A DNA stretch of 64,000 nt from Mytilus galloprovincialis (taxonomy: Eukaryota; Mollusca; Bivalvia; Mytilida; Mytilidae): NCBI RefSeq assembly GCF_965363235.1, contig NC_134846.1:29646218-29710217 (forward strand), given 5' to 3'. The notes below the pieces were generated by a model that saw nothing but the letters and a program-made list of their open reading frames with translations, searched no databases and was not told where the DNA came from. Below, one piece after another: positions 24,500-37,900 of the stretch. The translations under genes and the position numbers were made by a program. Numbering within the stretch: the stretch's first letter is position 1; the number at the start of each line of letters is the position of its first letter.

Positions 24500-24782
24500 A
24501 AGAAAATATGGATTAAAGCTTTTTACGTGAGTTCAGAGATGTTATAAGAAAATTTTCTGACACTTTGGTCTTAATACGTGAGAAAGGGTTGGATATCTAT
24601 GCCCAGTCTTCAAATATAGCAACTTATAGAAATAAGAAGATATGCATGGTATGCATGTAAGTGACACAACTCTCTATCTAAGACACAATGTGTATTAATT
24701 AAACCATTATAGGTAATATGGTCTAATATGTATAATTAAAACATTGTTGTGACGTCATTCTATTGTTTTACTCGTTTTTTTA

Positions 24783-24949
24783 TTTCAGTGATTGAACTAT
24801 CATTTACCTGTAAGAAACCATTATGTTACCTTTAGCTGTCTAATATTTTTAAAAATAGCCCTCCTCTTTCTTAAAAATATTGGACAGCTGAGCTGGCTCA
24901 AGGTAGCATAACTGATTCTTACAGGTAAATGATAGTTCAATCACTGAAA
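24783..24949. repeat. Hairpin, ~70-bp imperfect arms
   Basis: TTTCAGTGATTGAACTATCA at the left matches, in reverse complement, TGATAGTTCAATCACTGAAA at the right. The arms continue through 'ttacctgtaagaa' and 'agctgtc.aatattttta' to a short central loop near 24860-24872. Confidence 0.9.
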
Positions 24950-25331
24950 TTAAAACTATTAATTACCCCAATTGATTTCATCATGTAAACAAAAATAAAT
25001 CATCGAACAAATGACAATTAAAAAAAAACATTTTATTAAAGTCGCCTTCCAATACAAAAAAAAATTGTCCCTCATCGAAACGGTTTCTTGAGGGAAAAAA
25101 TCAGTTTCAAATTGATTTTTAACACTACCAATACTTATATCGCAGCCATTTTTCTCATGTTTTTTTTGGTTGTCCCTTTCAGCACTAGTTCAATAGGTTA
25201 ATTATGCTCGTTGTAAGTCTTATTTTTGTTGCTTTTATGAATTTCTTTTTTCAAATATTTATCCTCGTCCGTCTTTAGGTTACAAAAATTGACTTCTGGT
25301 GTTGCTCATATTCTTCCTACATCATTTTAAA

Positions 25332-25495
25332 CTACTTAAGAATTGAATGCTTCTTTTTGTAAATTTATTGGGATGTAAAAGCGTTGACCGAAGTACATTT
25401 TGTATGAAGCGCGGAAGCGCTTCATTCTAAAAATGTACGCACGGTCAACGCTTTTACAACCCTATAAAGTTACAAAAAGAAGCATTCAATACTTA
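25332..25495. repeat. Hairpin, ~80-bp arms, GAAGCGC centre
   Basis: Arms share 'gaatgcttctttttgtaa', 'ttgtaaaagcgttgaccg' and 'gtacattt' in opposite orientation and meet at GAAGCGCGGAAGCGCTTC near 25415. No gene on either side; an interspersed MITE is likely. Confidence 0.85.
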
Positions 25496-25499
25496 TAAT

Positions 25500-28400
25500 T
25501 ACATTTTTTAGCTATGATCATGAAAACACGAATTTTATATATTTTATTATTTAATTGACCTGTGCACTTTATTGTTAGAGCACGTGTTATTATGAGTGAA
25601 AAGTTGTATTGAGCAATGCAACTGCTTACGGAATAACACGTGATGTGCAGTTAGCCAATCAGAATAAAATATTATAATGAAACATACATCTAATGTAATT
25701 ATAATCAAAATGAAAAAAATCAATAAAGTAATGCTTCTAAAATTTGAAAGATCATGCCGCAATTCAAGGGTCATGATCAACCTAATCCTTATTCTATTTA
25801 CAAAGTGCGAATCTAGAACGTCCTTCATGAACTAGGGGACTATAATAGTTTTTATAATTTTCAGGTTTCGGCGTTGATTTACAAGTTGTTGTTTTTAAAG
25901 TCTGATATTATTGCTTAAATATGAATATAATGCAACACTTCACTTATGAACGACGATGAATATGGGAAGCAGAATAAAAGATTACATAACCGCATTTTAT
26001 CTGTCAAACAATCCGATCGTGTGCACTTTGTTCGCAGTGATCGTTTTATAAAAGTTTTTTTCAAAAGAAAATCGAGACAAAATTACGTTTCGGTAACATT
26101 AAAAAAAAAACCAATGGACTCAATACACAAATAAACAATTATAAAAGAGTGACATGACCTTGCTGAAAGAAAATAAAACAGAAAGGGGGAGGGGATATTC
26201 AGGTGGTACCGTTCGGGTAAAAAATAACGGTCCCTTGAAAATTCAAACTATAGAATAAAACTGATTGCATGTTGTTATCTCTTCATTTGCTCATCTTAAT
26301 TATATATTTGAAATAAAATCGACTGCGGTGCACTCGATATGATTCAACAAAAACCTGTCTTCATATGTTATTCTTTTTTTTTTCTCATTCACCTAGTAAA
26401 AAATAAAACCGGAGAAGAAACAAGAAACTAATAGGAGAGGAGTACATTTTGAAATATAATATATATAAAACTTGCCATTATTAGCTGCTTTGACTATATC
26501 CTCTTTGAAATTCACACTGAAATAATGTATCTGAATAGATTCTGGATACACATTTGATTTTAATTCAAAGTTTGAAACAACACAATCACTAATAACGATA
26601 TCTCTTTCTTCGTTTTTGCATTAATTAAGAATAAACTTTCATAACTTTATCCATTTTGTGTTTCACATATGTAAAGGTATTCACGGAAACTATGAGCGGA
26701 AACTATGAGTAGTCCTTGCGCACGCATAACTTATGGTACTCATACCCTGTGTCTTATTAGTCATGTAGAAATAAATGTTGTTTACCTTCAGCTGTACTTT
26801 TTTTTTTAAATTGAGCTACTGTTTAAAGGGGCCAACATGTATTGAGTTTTTTTTTTTAGTCTGGAGAAAAATCGTACATCGTATTTCTCCTCACTAGTGA
26901 AAAATCTGTTCTCTGCAAATGATTAGTCGAAATATAACTGTGTCCGTTAAATTGTCTTAGCTTCTTCTGAATTTTCCTATTATAAAGTTTTGAAAAAAGG
27001 CGACCATGCTCGTTGACAACACATTAAAAGTACACATATCGAGTTAGAGTTATAGTTCTGGAATCTGTTTCTCTAATGAATTTTAATTAAGTAAGAATGG
27101 ACGTCACACACAACTCCGAAGACTACAAAACAAAACATGTTAGACTAGCAAGGACAGAGGCTCCTGACTTGAGAAATGTGCATAACTGCGACGGGGAAAA
27201 CCATGTTTAGTGAGATATACATCATAGACATATATATCAACTGACTTAAAAATTCAATCAATTATACAAATTGATCAAACAAAGACACCAACAAGGTGTA
27301 GTGGGTATTTAAAATAACAATGATGATAACATACAAGTTTTTGTTGTGATAGCACATGTCGTATTTCATGCAGTATACACTTTGTCGATAAGAGAACAAT
27401 CAATTTGTAATACCACCATTGATTTTCCCCTATTAGTCTTTGTTAATTTTGAAATTTACAAAAAATGTGCAGAATTAATCTTTGTTTTAAATAAAGAAAT
27501 ACTTGGCACGAGTAAAGTTTCATCCTGTCCTGTACTATAGAAAAAAATCACATACCATTTCATTGCATATTAGAAAATAACCATCACTGGAAGTTAAGCA
27601 ATCAAATTTCCCCACTTATTTAACCTGTGTACAAGCTTAAGTGACCATGTTACCTCAAGTTTCCAAAGTATTCTATAGAAACCCCAAATAAAAAACAATG
27701 GTGCTTTGGCATACCCAAGATATATGTTTATGACCAAGAAATGTTTCACTGCAATTAGATATAGAATTAATTACTTATAACTGTCAAATTCTAGGGAATA
27801 TTTTGTTTCGACATATTTTCGTATGCAAACTGGAGGTGACGTACTATGATTTTGTGGTAAAACACCTCAAGCAAATATGAATACAAGGGAAAAATAAATA
27901 GAGACATCACTGTAAAAATTATTTGTGTCTGAATCGCGTCTCAGTCAAAATTCCAAATGGAGTATAATAGCAATAAGACAACTACCGGGGGAAACTGATT
28001 TAAGTAAAATTGAAATATATATAACTTCAGCACCTATGATATATAATTTCAGCACCTACGGTATATAACTAAGAAGATCATCGTGGATTATTTGATAAGT
28101 GGATTCCGACTATGTATCTTAAAAGTCTTGATAACATTTCTTGATGACATTTTGAAAGAAATGACGGATTTCTTTAGTAACAATATCAAACAACCGAGAG
28201 AGTGGAAAACAACTGTTATATGCTTGATTTGGAACAGCTTAATATTGTTAAATTTTGTGTTTTTTGTATCAAAATGTGTTACAATTGACAAGCATTGTAG
28301 TATAAAACTTATGAGCTAGAAAACATTTTTTTTTTCAATTGTGTTATTTTTTATGAAGTTTGTCACAATGAATTGTTTTATTTATTACTGTTTAAAAAAT

Positions 28401-29810
28401 ATTTTTACAAATGATTTTCAAATAACTAAAATTTGAAAAAAACGAAAGAAATTCAATTACTGATATGAATGCGTCTTTTAAGTTCTAGAATGTAATTGAA
28501 TCCAATGCCTATATATATGTGTCCATGTGTTTTCATGTTTTCTATAATGTCTGTTTGGTTTTTCTCATACATCGTTGTCAATATAATGGAATTAGATGCA
28601 ACTGTCAAATAAATTAGAGGTTTAGCTGGCTATACCACCAATCCACCATTTTCTACATAAGAAAATGCCTGTACCAAGACAGGAATATGACAGTTGGTAT
28701 TCATTCGCTTGATATCTTTGAGCTTTTAATTTTGCTATTTGGTGAAGGACTTTCCGATTTGAATTTTCAGTCTTTTTGTGCTTATACTTTTTTCAATGAC
28801 AAATAGAGTTCAACGGATGTTAAAACCGAGAAACCGTTCAAACTTATAAGGCGTCATGGTTCATGCTGAGAGTGATGGAAATTTTTGAATAGCTTATTGA
28901 TTGTAAATTCTTACAATTAATAAGCTTGTGTGAAGAAAAAAAGAACCGAATAAAATAAGTGAATATTAATTGAATTATTAAAGAAAATAATTCACGAACA
29001 GAAAAAAAAAACATAATACATAAGAATAGGGCCATTGCACAAGTGCCTGTGACGTTGTCCTTTAAGGCAATTGAAAAAACTGTCTCGGCAAACATTTAAA
29101 AATCTATTAAATTTTTTTTAAACAAGCTGTATAGTTTTTAGCTATTGCAACCAACTTGAATGAGTCATATAAGTTATACTTATTTTGAAGAGCTCTAAGT
29201 ATATAGTGCATTTTGTATAAGTTTTTCCACTACTGACATTGGCTGGATGCATGTATATTTTTATATAAATATATGATCAAGTTTTAAATATGAAATAAGG
29301 AGAATTGAAGCGTAACTCAAAAACATGCAAGGATAGAAAAACGACGTTGAATTTATTAAATCCGATTTAAAGCTATATAATTATCAGTAAAATAAGCATT
29401 TTGATGAAAAGTTCAAATATGACCAAAACAACCTTCCAACTCTTGTCATATGCCCACAGAGGGTTGGTAAAAAATGCAGAATCCACACCGACTATAGTGA
29501 AGGTAAGTACAAATTGCACAGTTCTAGTATTACAAGTGGTTCTTAGAATATACACATCCTGAATTTCAATCATGTATGCCCAAAGTAAATACACACAAAA
29601 AACATCATACATCTTTAAGGCAAGACAACACTCACGATACTGCAGGCACATAAAAGATATATATGAGAATGAGGCTCGTCAAGATGGACGTTTATGGTTT
29701 TGTCCGATAGATATATATATATACAACTTTAGTAGTATTGGTGTATTTGAATTGACAATGATACGTCAAAGTTTTGCTATATAGACTAGGAAAGTATACA
29801 CACACTCGTA
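25500..29810. other. Non-coding stretch
   Basis: No supported gene. Repeat fragments: 27115-27240 is a diverged piece of the repeat at 30087-30965 ('agactagcaaggacagaggctcctgactt'), and 28530-28800 is a plus-strand copy of the TGATGCGTTTTG family ('ccaccattttctacataagaaaatgcctgtaccaagacaggaatatgacag'). Confidence 0.55.
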
Positions 29811-29814
29811 ATAT

Positions 29815-32800
29815 ATGCATAGATACAAAAACGGTCCTCATAGGCCACGATACAGTTCCTCAGACACTGATAGTGAATTCTATCGTCCATCACCTAAACG
29901 AGTGAACACAAAATCGTACCCTGCTCCTGTTGATATTTCTTTAAAACCAGTCATGTCTGATCCATCAAAAGATAACACAACCTCCACAAATGATTTATAT
30001 CAACTATGCTGACCATTAAAGAAAACCAAGACTCTCTCAGAAATTCATTAGAACAGAGAATAACAAACTTGGAGTCTAATAGAATTGAGAATGAAAATGG
30101 GGAATTTGCCAAAGAGACAACAATCCGACCATAGAGCAGAAACAGCAGAAGGTCACCAACAGGTCTTAAATGTAACGAGAAATTCCCGCACCCGGAGGGG
30201 TCCTTCAGCTTGGCCCTAAACAAATATATGCTAGTTCAGTGATAATGAACGCCATACTAAACTCCAAATTGTACACAAGAAACTAAAAGTTAAAATAATA
30301 CAAGACTAACAAAGGCCAGAGGCTCGGGTTAAACATGTTTGTGAGATCTCAACCCTCCCCATATACCTCTAGCCAATGCAGAAAAGTAAACGCATACCAA
30401 TACGCACATTAAAATTTAGTTCAAGAGAAGTCCGAGTCTGATGTCAGAAGATGTATGTAACCAAAGAAAATAAACAAAATGACAATAATACATAATTAAC
30501 ATCAGACTACTAGCAGTTAACTGACATGCCAGCTCCAGACTTCAATTAAACTGATTGAAAAAATATGTCTTCATCATATGAATATCATGCATAATCCTCC
30601 CCGTGAGGGGTTTAGTATCATACCATCATAACATATATGAGAAGAACATAACCCGTGTCATGCCAACAACTGGTTTATTAATAATAAATGTGTTTAGTTC
30701 CGATGCAAAGACCCTATAAGTGAATCAATATTAACGCCAAAATATGCAATCTTTAATGACCTGACAACAGTATCATAACTTTATCTCTTCTTAATAAATC
30801 TATTTAAAGGTTTTGTTAGCTTCTGAGGTAAATACTTACATTTTTGTGCTTTATAAAGAATATTTCCATAAAATATTGGATGTGAAATACCTGGACATAT
30901 AAGAAGTCTGCATGTTGATCTATATTTACGAATGATGTCCTTATACCGATGATAAAGTTTAGTAAATGTTTACACAAGAGATACAACGACATGTAAAATC
31001 GCTGAAAGATGAAATGACATTAGAATTTGCACATGTTGACAATAAAATAAAGGAACTACAAACAAAGATGTCACAATTTTAATAAGGTCATAATACAAAC
31101 AGTTTACAATCGGTTACAAACGAGAACAACTCACAACATAAACTGGTATTTAAAAACATAAAACTCGAAAACAACGACCAAGAGAGCCTTAAGGTATACG
31201 TTAACGGTATCGTACATTTTATTGGATTAGATTTCAACGTAATTGGTGCCCGACAGATCGGTCAAAATAACGGTACAGCCACTACGGTCAATCCAATTAG
31301 AACGAAACCCGTTATTGTGTCATTTCAAGAGGGAAAACATCGCGTTGATGTACTAAAGAATAAAAGAAAACTGAAAGATATTGATGATTTTAAAAACATA
31401 TATATAGAACCGGATCGTTCTCGTCAAAAAAAGATTGCAAGAGGCAAACTTTCAACGCTACGCAAAATCTATTCCAAATCTATAATTCAGAAACGGGCAG
31501 GTTATTGAAAAACACAATTAACAGCCACGCCAGTCAAATAGAGATGATACAAAATTAACTATTGGTAGCTGGAATTGCAATGGCTGGTATGTCAGACGTG
31601 AAAATGATAACGGGAGAATTTTAAGGGAAAATATATTAAACATTCTAAACTGTGATATTGTTGGTATATGCGAAAGTCATTTCAGAGATAATCAGACAAT
31701 AAATATGAATGGTTACACTTGGATAGGTTATTATAGAAATGTTATTTCGAATAAGGCTTGGCGAGGAAGCGGGGGCGTAGGATTTCTTATTAAAAACTCT
31801 ATATTTGAATATTTTGAAATTGACATTCTCGACAAAAGAAGAGATGATATACTTTGGACATATTTTTAAAAATCTGTAAATGATCCGAACTTAGTCTTAT
31901 ACTTCAGTGTATGCTATTTACAACCTGAGAGATCTAGTAGAGGAAACATTTCTCAAGAGATTTACCAGCATTTACTCTCGCAACTGTATCTTTATAACAC
32001 AGGCAACCCTATCTTTATTTGTGGAGATTTCAACAGACGAATAGGAGACTCGCAGGATTTTAACGATTCGCTAGATAATTTACCGAAACGACAATATGTA
32101 GACGAGCAAAAGAATGCGTTTGGTGAACACTTGCTAGATATCTTTTCAGATGCAAACTGCTGTATGTTTATCGGTCGCGGAGACCCTTCGAAAGACAATT
32201 TCGCATATGTGTCTACACAAGTCCGTTGTTGACTATATGATTACACCGTACAGCGACACTGATAAATACAACAATTTTGAGGTAAAGCTTATCTCAGGCA
32301 TACTTACAGACTACGATATTGATATGTACCCCGACTAAGGAGTCCCTGATCACTCGGTTCTTACTTGCACTTTTAAGTATTGTATAAACGAAAACATGAG
32401 TGAACTTCAAACAGTATCTGAAAACCAATCTTCGGTGTCTTCGGGAAACAAAAAATACTTTCGAAAATATACTGTATCGAACATTCCGAGTGATATTTTT
32501 GGCAGCGAACGTTGCGTCAGAATTCTTGAAAAGGTAGTTGACTCTTTACTAGACATCCGAAATTTAGAAAACCGAATCAGTACAATATACAATACCTTAA
32601 TCAATGTCCTTCATGAGGAAATGGATGATAAAACGGACTATAAAGACTATACTCAAAACAGAAGCACACGTAAGCGAAGTAAGGCGAGGCCGTATTGGAA
32701 CAATAATTTACGCAATCTGCTGACCGATGAGAATAAAGCTGAAAAGGTTTTTTTGAATTTTAAAGGAAATCGACGTAAGAAATCGGAAATGAGAAACATA

Positions 32801-33870
32801 TTCAAAACAAAGAGAAGATAATTTGATAAAAGTTTACGACAAGAAGAACGCAAATACAAAATACAAAGACTAAACAACATAAAATCATTCAACAGCGGAA
32901 ATCCAAAAGAATTCTGGCGAGAAGTTAACAAACTAGGTCCTGGAAAAACATGCTTGATGGGTTCGTGTCTCATAAACCCACAGACATCTTGCAGAGGTGG
33001 AAAGAAGAGTTCTCCAATCTGTTCTCTAGCGAAGTTGTAAATGTCGATAATCACGATTCAGTTCATAGCGCAAGTGCAAACCCTTAATAAACAACTCCAA
33101 CAAGAACTTGATAATTGTGATATTCAGGAAGAAGATGACACCACGGGCATTACGGACGTTAATTAGTCGATCTCTTTCAAAGAACTTAAAAGGGCTTTAC
33201 TTAATTTGAAAAACGGGAAAGCAACTGGTATAGATAATTTGCCTAACGAATTTTTGAAGTGAGAAATTGATTAATGTATTACTTGAACTGTACAACGCCT
33301 GCTTTCGAATGGCATATTGTCTGATGCCTGGTACCAAAGTATCATCTGTCCATTTCTTAAAAAGGGAAAAGATTATCGTGATCCATTAAGTTACAGATGT
33401 ATAAGTCTGATGTCAACCGTTGCAAAGGTATTCAGTCAAATACTAAATGGTAGATTGATACCACCAATGATGTCTACAGACTGGTTTTCGGTAGATTCCG
33501 GTGTACGCCAAGGAGACAACTTTGCACCTACATTGCTTGCGTTATTCATTGACGATGTGGTGCCACTTATCAAAGGTCTTTCGCAAGGAGTATTGGTTGG
33601 AAACGATTAGTTGTTTATTTTACGCGGATGACGTCGTTCTCATTTCGGACTCAATTGAAGGCTAACAGTCTCAACTCAACGGTCTACATGACTGGACAAA
33701 GAAAAATCTTCTTAATGATAACATTGAAAAAACCAAAGCTTTGCATGTTCGTAAGGCATCTACTATTAGATCATATGTTTTGTTCAGACTCGGACAAAAG
33801 GAACTAGAAAACGTGGAAAAGTACCGTTATTTAAAGAACATATTTGTAGTTTACAGACTTATTCAAATCG
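29815..33870 (+). pseudogene. Decayed non-LTR retrotransposon (ORF1 + endonuclease/RT ORF2)
   Basis: ORF1 begins near 29815 (serine-rich N-terminus), shifts frame near 30010, is broken by a nested repeat and resumes about 30966 with a coiled coil (QRHVKSLKDEMTLEF), then an RNA-binding segment (VIVSFQEGKHRVDVLK, EPDRSRQKKIARGKLSTLRK) ending at 31508. ORF2 starts about 31550: the endonuclease has GSWNCNGW, GICESHF and PIFICGDFNRRIGDS, with a stop near 31868 and a frameshift near 32205. RT motifs follow: NGKATGIDNLPNEF (about 33215), a 'DPLSYRCISLMSTVAKVFSQIL' region in part, SGVRQGD (about 33500) and YADDVVLIS (about 33620). A segment between the last two RT blocks appears deleted. L1/Tx1-like by layout; many stops, so inactive. 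Confidence 0.8.
30087..30965 (+). mobile_element. Interspersed repeat nested in the LINE ORF1
   Basis: Begins about 'gaatgaaaatggggaatttgccaaagagacaac', continues with 'gagaaattcccgcacccggagg' and 'agttcagtgataatgaacgcc', and ends in AT-rich sequence before the LINE frame resumes. I recognise it as a common mussel repeat. Because it splits ORF1 it inserted after the LINE. Exact ends are uncertain by tens of bases. Confidence 0.6.
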
Positions 33871-34135
33871 TATGATAGCATTAGCCTCTGATTTCCAGGG
33901 TTAATAGCTTATCTAGAACTTGCCCCTTTTCATATATGGTCTGCCACCTCGAACATATTCGGCGATCATCATACAACATTTTTAAAGAAACATATGCATT
34001 TCTATCACTGAATTTTAGTTCATATCATATCACAAATTGCATTTCATATAAAAGTACATATATCATATTTGTTAATAAATGCTGTGGCCATTTCCTGCCA
34101 ACTCTAATTTGTTATTTTTTAATGAGCATCTAAGA

Positions 34136-34578
34136 TAATCCCAAGAGCTCTGCTCGAGGAATTATGTTTGTTGAGGGTTGATACGGTGTGTGATATTGAA
34201 AAAGCCATATCATATACACTTTATTATATATCATACAGATAAATTGTATGTGTAATACAATCATTGGCTAACGTGTTGTATCAGCCACCCGTGATGATAT
34301 CGATATTAGCACGGTTGCAAAAGCTTTATCACATCTTCAATCTGTATGACGTCACGTCATCGATTGCAGTCACTGTTGCAAAGGCTTTATCAAATCCCTT
34401 ATCTGTATGACGTCATGTCAAACATATATTCTGTAAGACGTCATGTCACATAAAAAACATCTAGTTGAGGTATATGTAAATAACAAAGTGTATATGATAT
34501 GGCTTGTTCAATATATATAATTTTTTAAATATTTCTCAACCAATATATATAATCCCTCGAGCAGAGCTCTTGGGATTA
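34136..34578. mobile_element. MITE with TAATCCCAAGAGCTCTGCTC ends and TGACGTCA repeats
   Basis: Terminal inverted repeat of about 25 bp: TAATCCCAAGAGCTCTGCTC at 34136 and GAGCAGAGCTCTTGGGATTA ending at 34578. Inner inverted segments 'gccatatcatatacacttt' and 'aaagtgtatatgatatggc' also pair. Between them three tandem units carry ctgtaTGACGTCA, ctgtaTGACGTCA and ctgtaAGACGTCA. If the terminal TA is the target, this fits a Tc1/mariner-type MITE. It lies 80 bp downstream of the caspase 1 stop codon. Confidence 0.85.
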
Positions 34579-34658
34579 CATTGGTGTCTCGGGTTGATGA
34601 GGATGCGATATTGAAAACGCCATATGATATTCTCTATATAAAAAAGGTCTAAATAATA

Positions 34659-34948
34659 TTATTTGTTTCTAAAAAATCCCGAAATCATTTGCTTAATTCT
34701 ACGTCTCGAACTTTTCTTTTTAAAGAAAACTTCCTTATTCAGACAATGAATGAAAGTGCCAGGTGAAAATTGATCTTTAAGTGTACCACCTCCAGAAGGT
34801 TGAAATGTTCGTTTACTCATGCCTGCTAAAACTTCTGTTAAAACTTCCACAAAGTTTGTTCTTTCTAGTTTGTTGGCATCCTTTAAACACAGATATAACT
34901 CATTAAGCATCCATCCTCCTGTTGCCGATGATCGCACAGCAAAGTTTC
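34659..34948 (-). CDS. Caspase 1 exon 6 (p10, terminal)
   Basis: Acceptor tttttgttctag|GA. Encodes GNFAVRSSATGGWMLNELYL, then FVEVLTEVLAGMSKR and SPGTFIHCLNKEVFF, ending in a basic tail and a stop at 34659. The Arg of AVRS aligns with the S1-pocket Arg of YxSWR; the Trp position is Val. GGWMLNEL stands for GSWFIQSL. Confidence 0.88.
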
Positions 34949-37900
34949 CTAGAACAAAAACAATATACAATCTCAAAAAAGAAAATTTTGTTTGGAACAG
35001 AATTGAGACAACTTGAGATGGCAGATCAGCATTTCTGGTGGGTAATTCTGTATGAACTACAATTAAATATTCACTGTTTCGTCTTTTCTCACTTTTCTTT
35101 TTAGTGATTGTTTTGTGTACAATTCTATTTTCTATTCATTGATATCCTAGGGAACATTGCACAACCTGCATCGTATTATATAAACACTAACATGGAGAAA
35201 ATAAGATTTATTCTCGTGTATGGACAAACAAAAAAATAATGTAATCACACTGACACATCATGAAAATCTTGACCTGTAAAACATTCATCGGTGTGACAGC
35301 ATTACAATTGTTTACTGTGAGTGTACAATAAAATGAATCATTTGATGTACCAAAACAAATACATATCTAGCAAAACCAGTAATCATAATTTTACAAATAT
35401 ACCGGTATGCATGTACTTGGTGTATAAGAAGGCACTTTTGACATTGTATTATTTGCAAATACTTTTGACATTGTATTATTTATAAATACTATAATAAAAA
35501 CAAAATATCATTGTGCTAACATTAACATTCATTACGTTGCTGGTAAATACAAAACAATCATCTTGCACTTAAGTTATCATAACACAATGGAAACTAGGAT
35601 CACCCCATGTGATTTTGTTATGTTAAAGTTTCCGTAAAGTTGTCGTTTTTCATGTAGAATTTTCATGTATATCTAATTTGAAGCATTGGTCCTGGTGAGT
35701 AATTGATTAATTTGGAAACAAACGTAGATGACCACCAAAAAAAAAACCACATACATATATTGTTTTATATTGTCGAATAATTTCTTTTTTTCTATATTTC
35801 AGTATGTAACCTTAAAATTCAAAAGTCAAGGTGAAAGAAGAATGTTCATTAACTCCATGTAAGTCCCTAAATAATAAGTATATAAATTCCCGGGAAATAT
35901 GATTGAAACATAATTTACAGATTATGTCCTGTGAAGGTGCTATGGATCAAGAAGAACAAATATACTAACGTAACATAACCACTTCATTTATCACCATGTT
36001 TTTATTTTTGATCACATGTTTTTGTTGACCTATTTGTTTTGATATTATCATGTTTATCAATTCGATTCGATATTAATGGGTGCATTTTACATAGACAAAT
36101 ATAATCGTATAATATAATCAAAATGAGGATGTTAATTTGATGTATGCCTTTTTGTGCTTCTTCGTTACATTTGTTGTTTTTATAGTGATTAAGATGATAA
36201 CACAATGTTGACTGCTGTACCCCTATTTTTGACATTTTTACCTATTATGTCTGTTTGTTTTGTTCACGCATCGGTGACTATATAATGGAATTTGATGCGA
36301 CTGTCATACAAGTGAGAGGTTTAGCTAGCTATAAAACCAGGTTCAATCCACCATTTTCTACATTTGAAAATGCCTGTACCAAGTCAGGAATATGACAGTT
36401 CTTGTCCATTCGTTTTTGATGCGTTTTGTTATTTGATTTTGCCATGTGATTATGGACTTTCCGAATTGATTTTCCTCTGAGTTCAGTATTTTTGTGATAT
36501 TACTTTTTACATTGTTTAACAATTTGTTTTGTGTTTTACTGTTCATCGATTTGTTCCGGTGTTATCCTATTTGTCGATTTGTTTAAGTGTTAGCTTTTTT
36601 ATCGAATTATTCAAACAACGTTCTTACCGGATTGCGCCGAAAACATTATCAACGTGTCCTCAGGACAAGGAATCAATGTTATCATAGGAACGTTTGATAG
36701 CTGGTCGTCTGTAAGAGTGGCTTTGGCGTCTGTTTCTTCATTTTGTTTTTCTTCTGATTGACATAACTGTAATTCTGTTTTCGATGAAACGGTATGCATG
36801 TGTTCCGTTTCTGAAGCGAACACATTAATTTTTAATGCAAGACTATGTTTTCTTTTGCATAAAAATTGCATATAAACTAATACATGATTTTGATCTATAG
36901 AAGGACTTTTATATTATATAACCTTTACTTTATTATTTTAACAATAAGTCAACATGTTTTTTGTACAGTCTAGTAGCAATTGACCTTAAAAACACAACAA
37001 ATAATTATATTAATTCTTAAATTACTATTTAAAAATAAGAAGATATAGTATAAATGTCAATGAAACAACTATCCACAAGAGACGAAACGACGTTGACGTA
37101 ATCAACGTAATGTCACAGTGTGACCAATGATAATTTGGAAAAACCCTCCGCTTTATAATAAGCTATACAAGTAGTAGCACAAAAAACGAACTCTAGGATA
37201 AATACAAACAGGAGAAGTCAATTAAAACGCACAAAATTTAAAGATAAACATTAAGTATAATCTTTAAAAGGTTATGATGTAGCAAAATCGCAACAAAACC
37301 AAACAAAAAACAAAGACCTGATTAATGTACAAATTAATTAACAAAAACAAAATATGAAAGACAACGACCACCGACAACCAATTGATTTAAAAGTTCATAT
37401 TTCTCACTTGACACAGATACATACTAAAAATTTGCGATTCGGATCGTTCAATTCTCTCCTTTCTCTGTGGTTTGACTAACTTGTTTTGAGGTTTAAGTTA
37501 AACTATCGATTAGTTAGCGGATAATTGCTTACATTATTGACATTTACATGGAAAATGAGAATATTTAAAGGCTTACTTTGATATGTCTCTTTTAAGTATA
37601 AGAAGTCATCATCATCATCTGTATCAGACGTGTCAATTTCTTCATATTTGTCTTCAAATAATTTGTTGTCGCCTAGGAATGAAAAAAGAAACCGTTTTAC
37701 TAACGTAAACTACTCTAATATATCTACTTTTCTATTTTCCAGTTATAGAAAGCAAAGAAGAAACACTGGTTTGCCTTGTTTTATTTTAAGTAAACAGCAA
37801 CTTAAAGTTAAAGTTTACAAATTTCAAAATGTGGATTCCGGTTACTAATTCGTATAAGAAATATTTATGGCATCAGCTGAAAACTTTATTATATCTCAGT

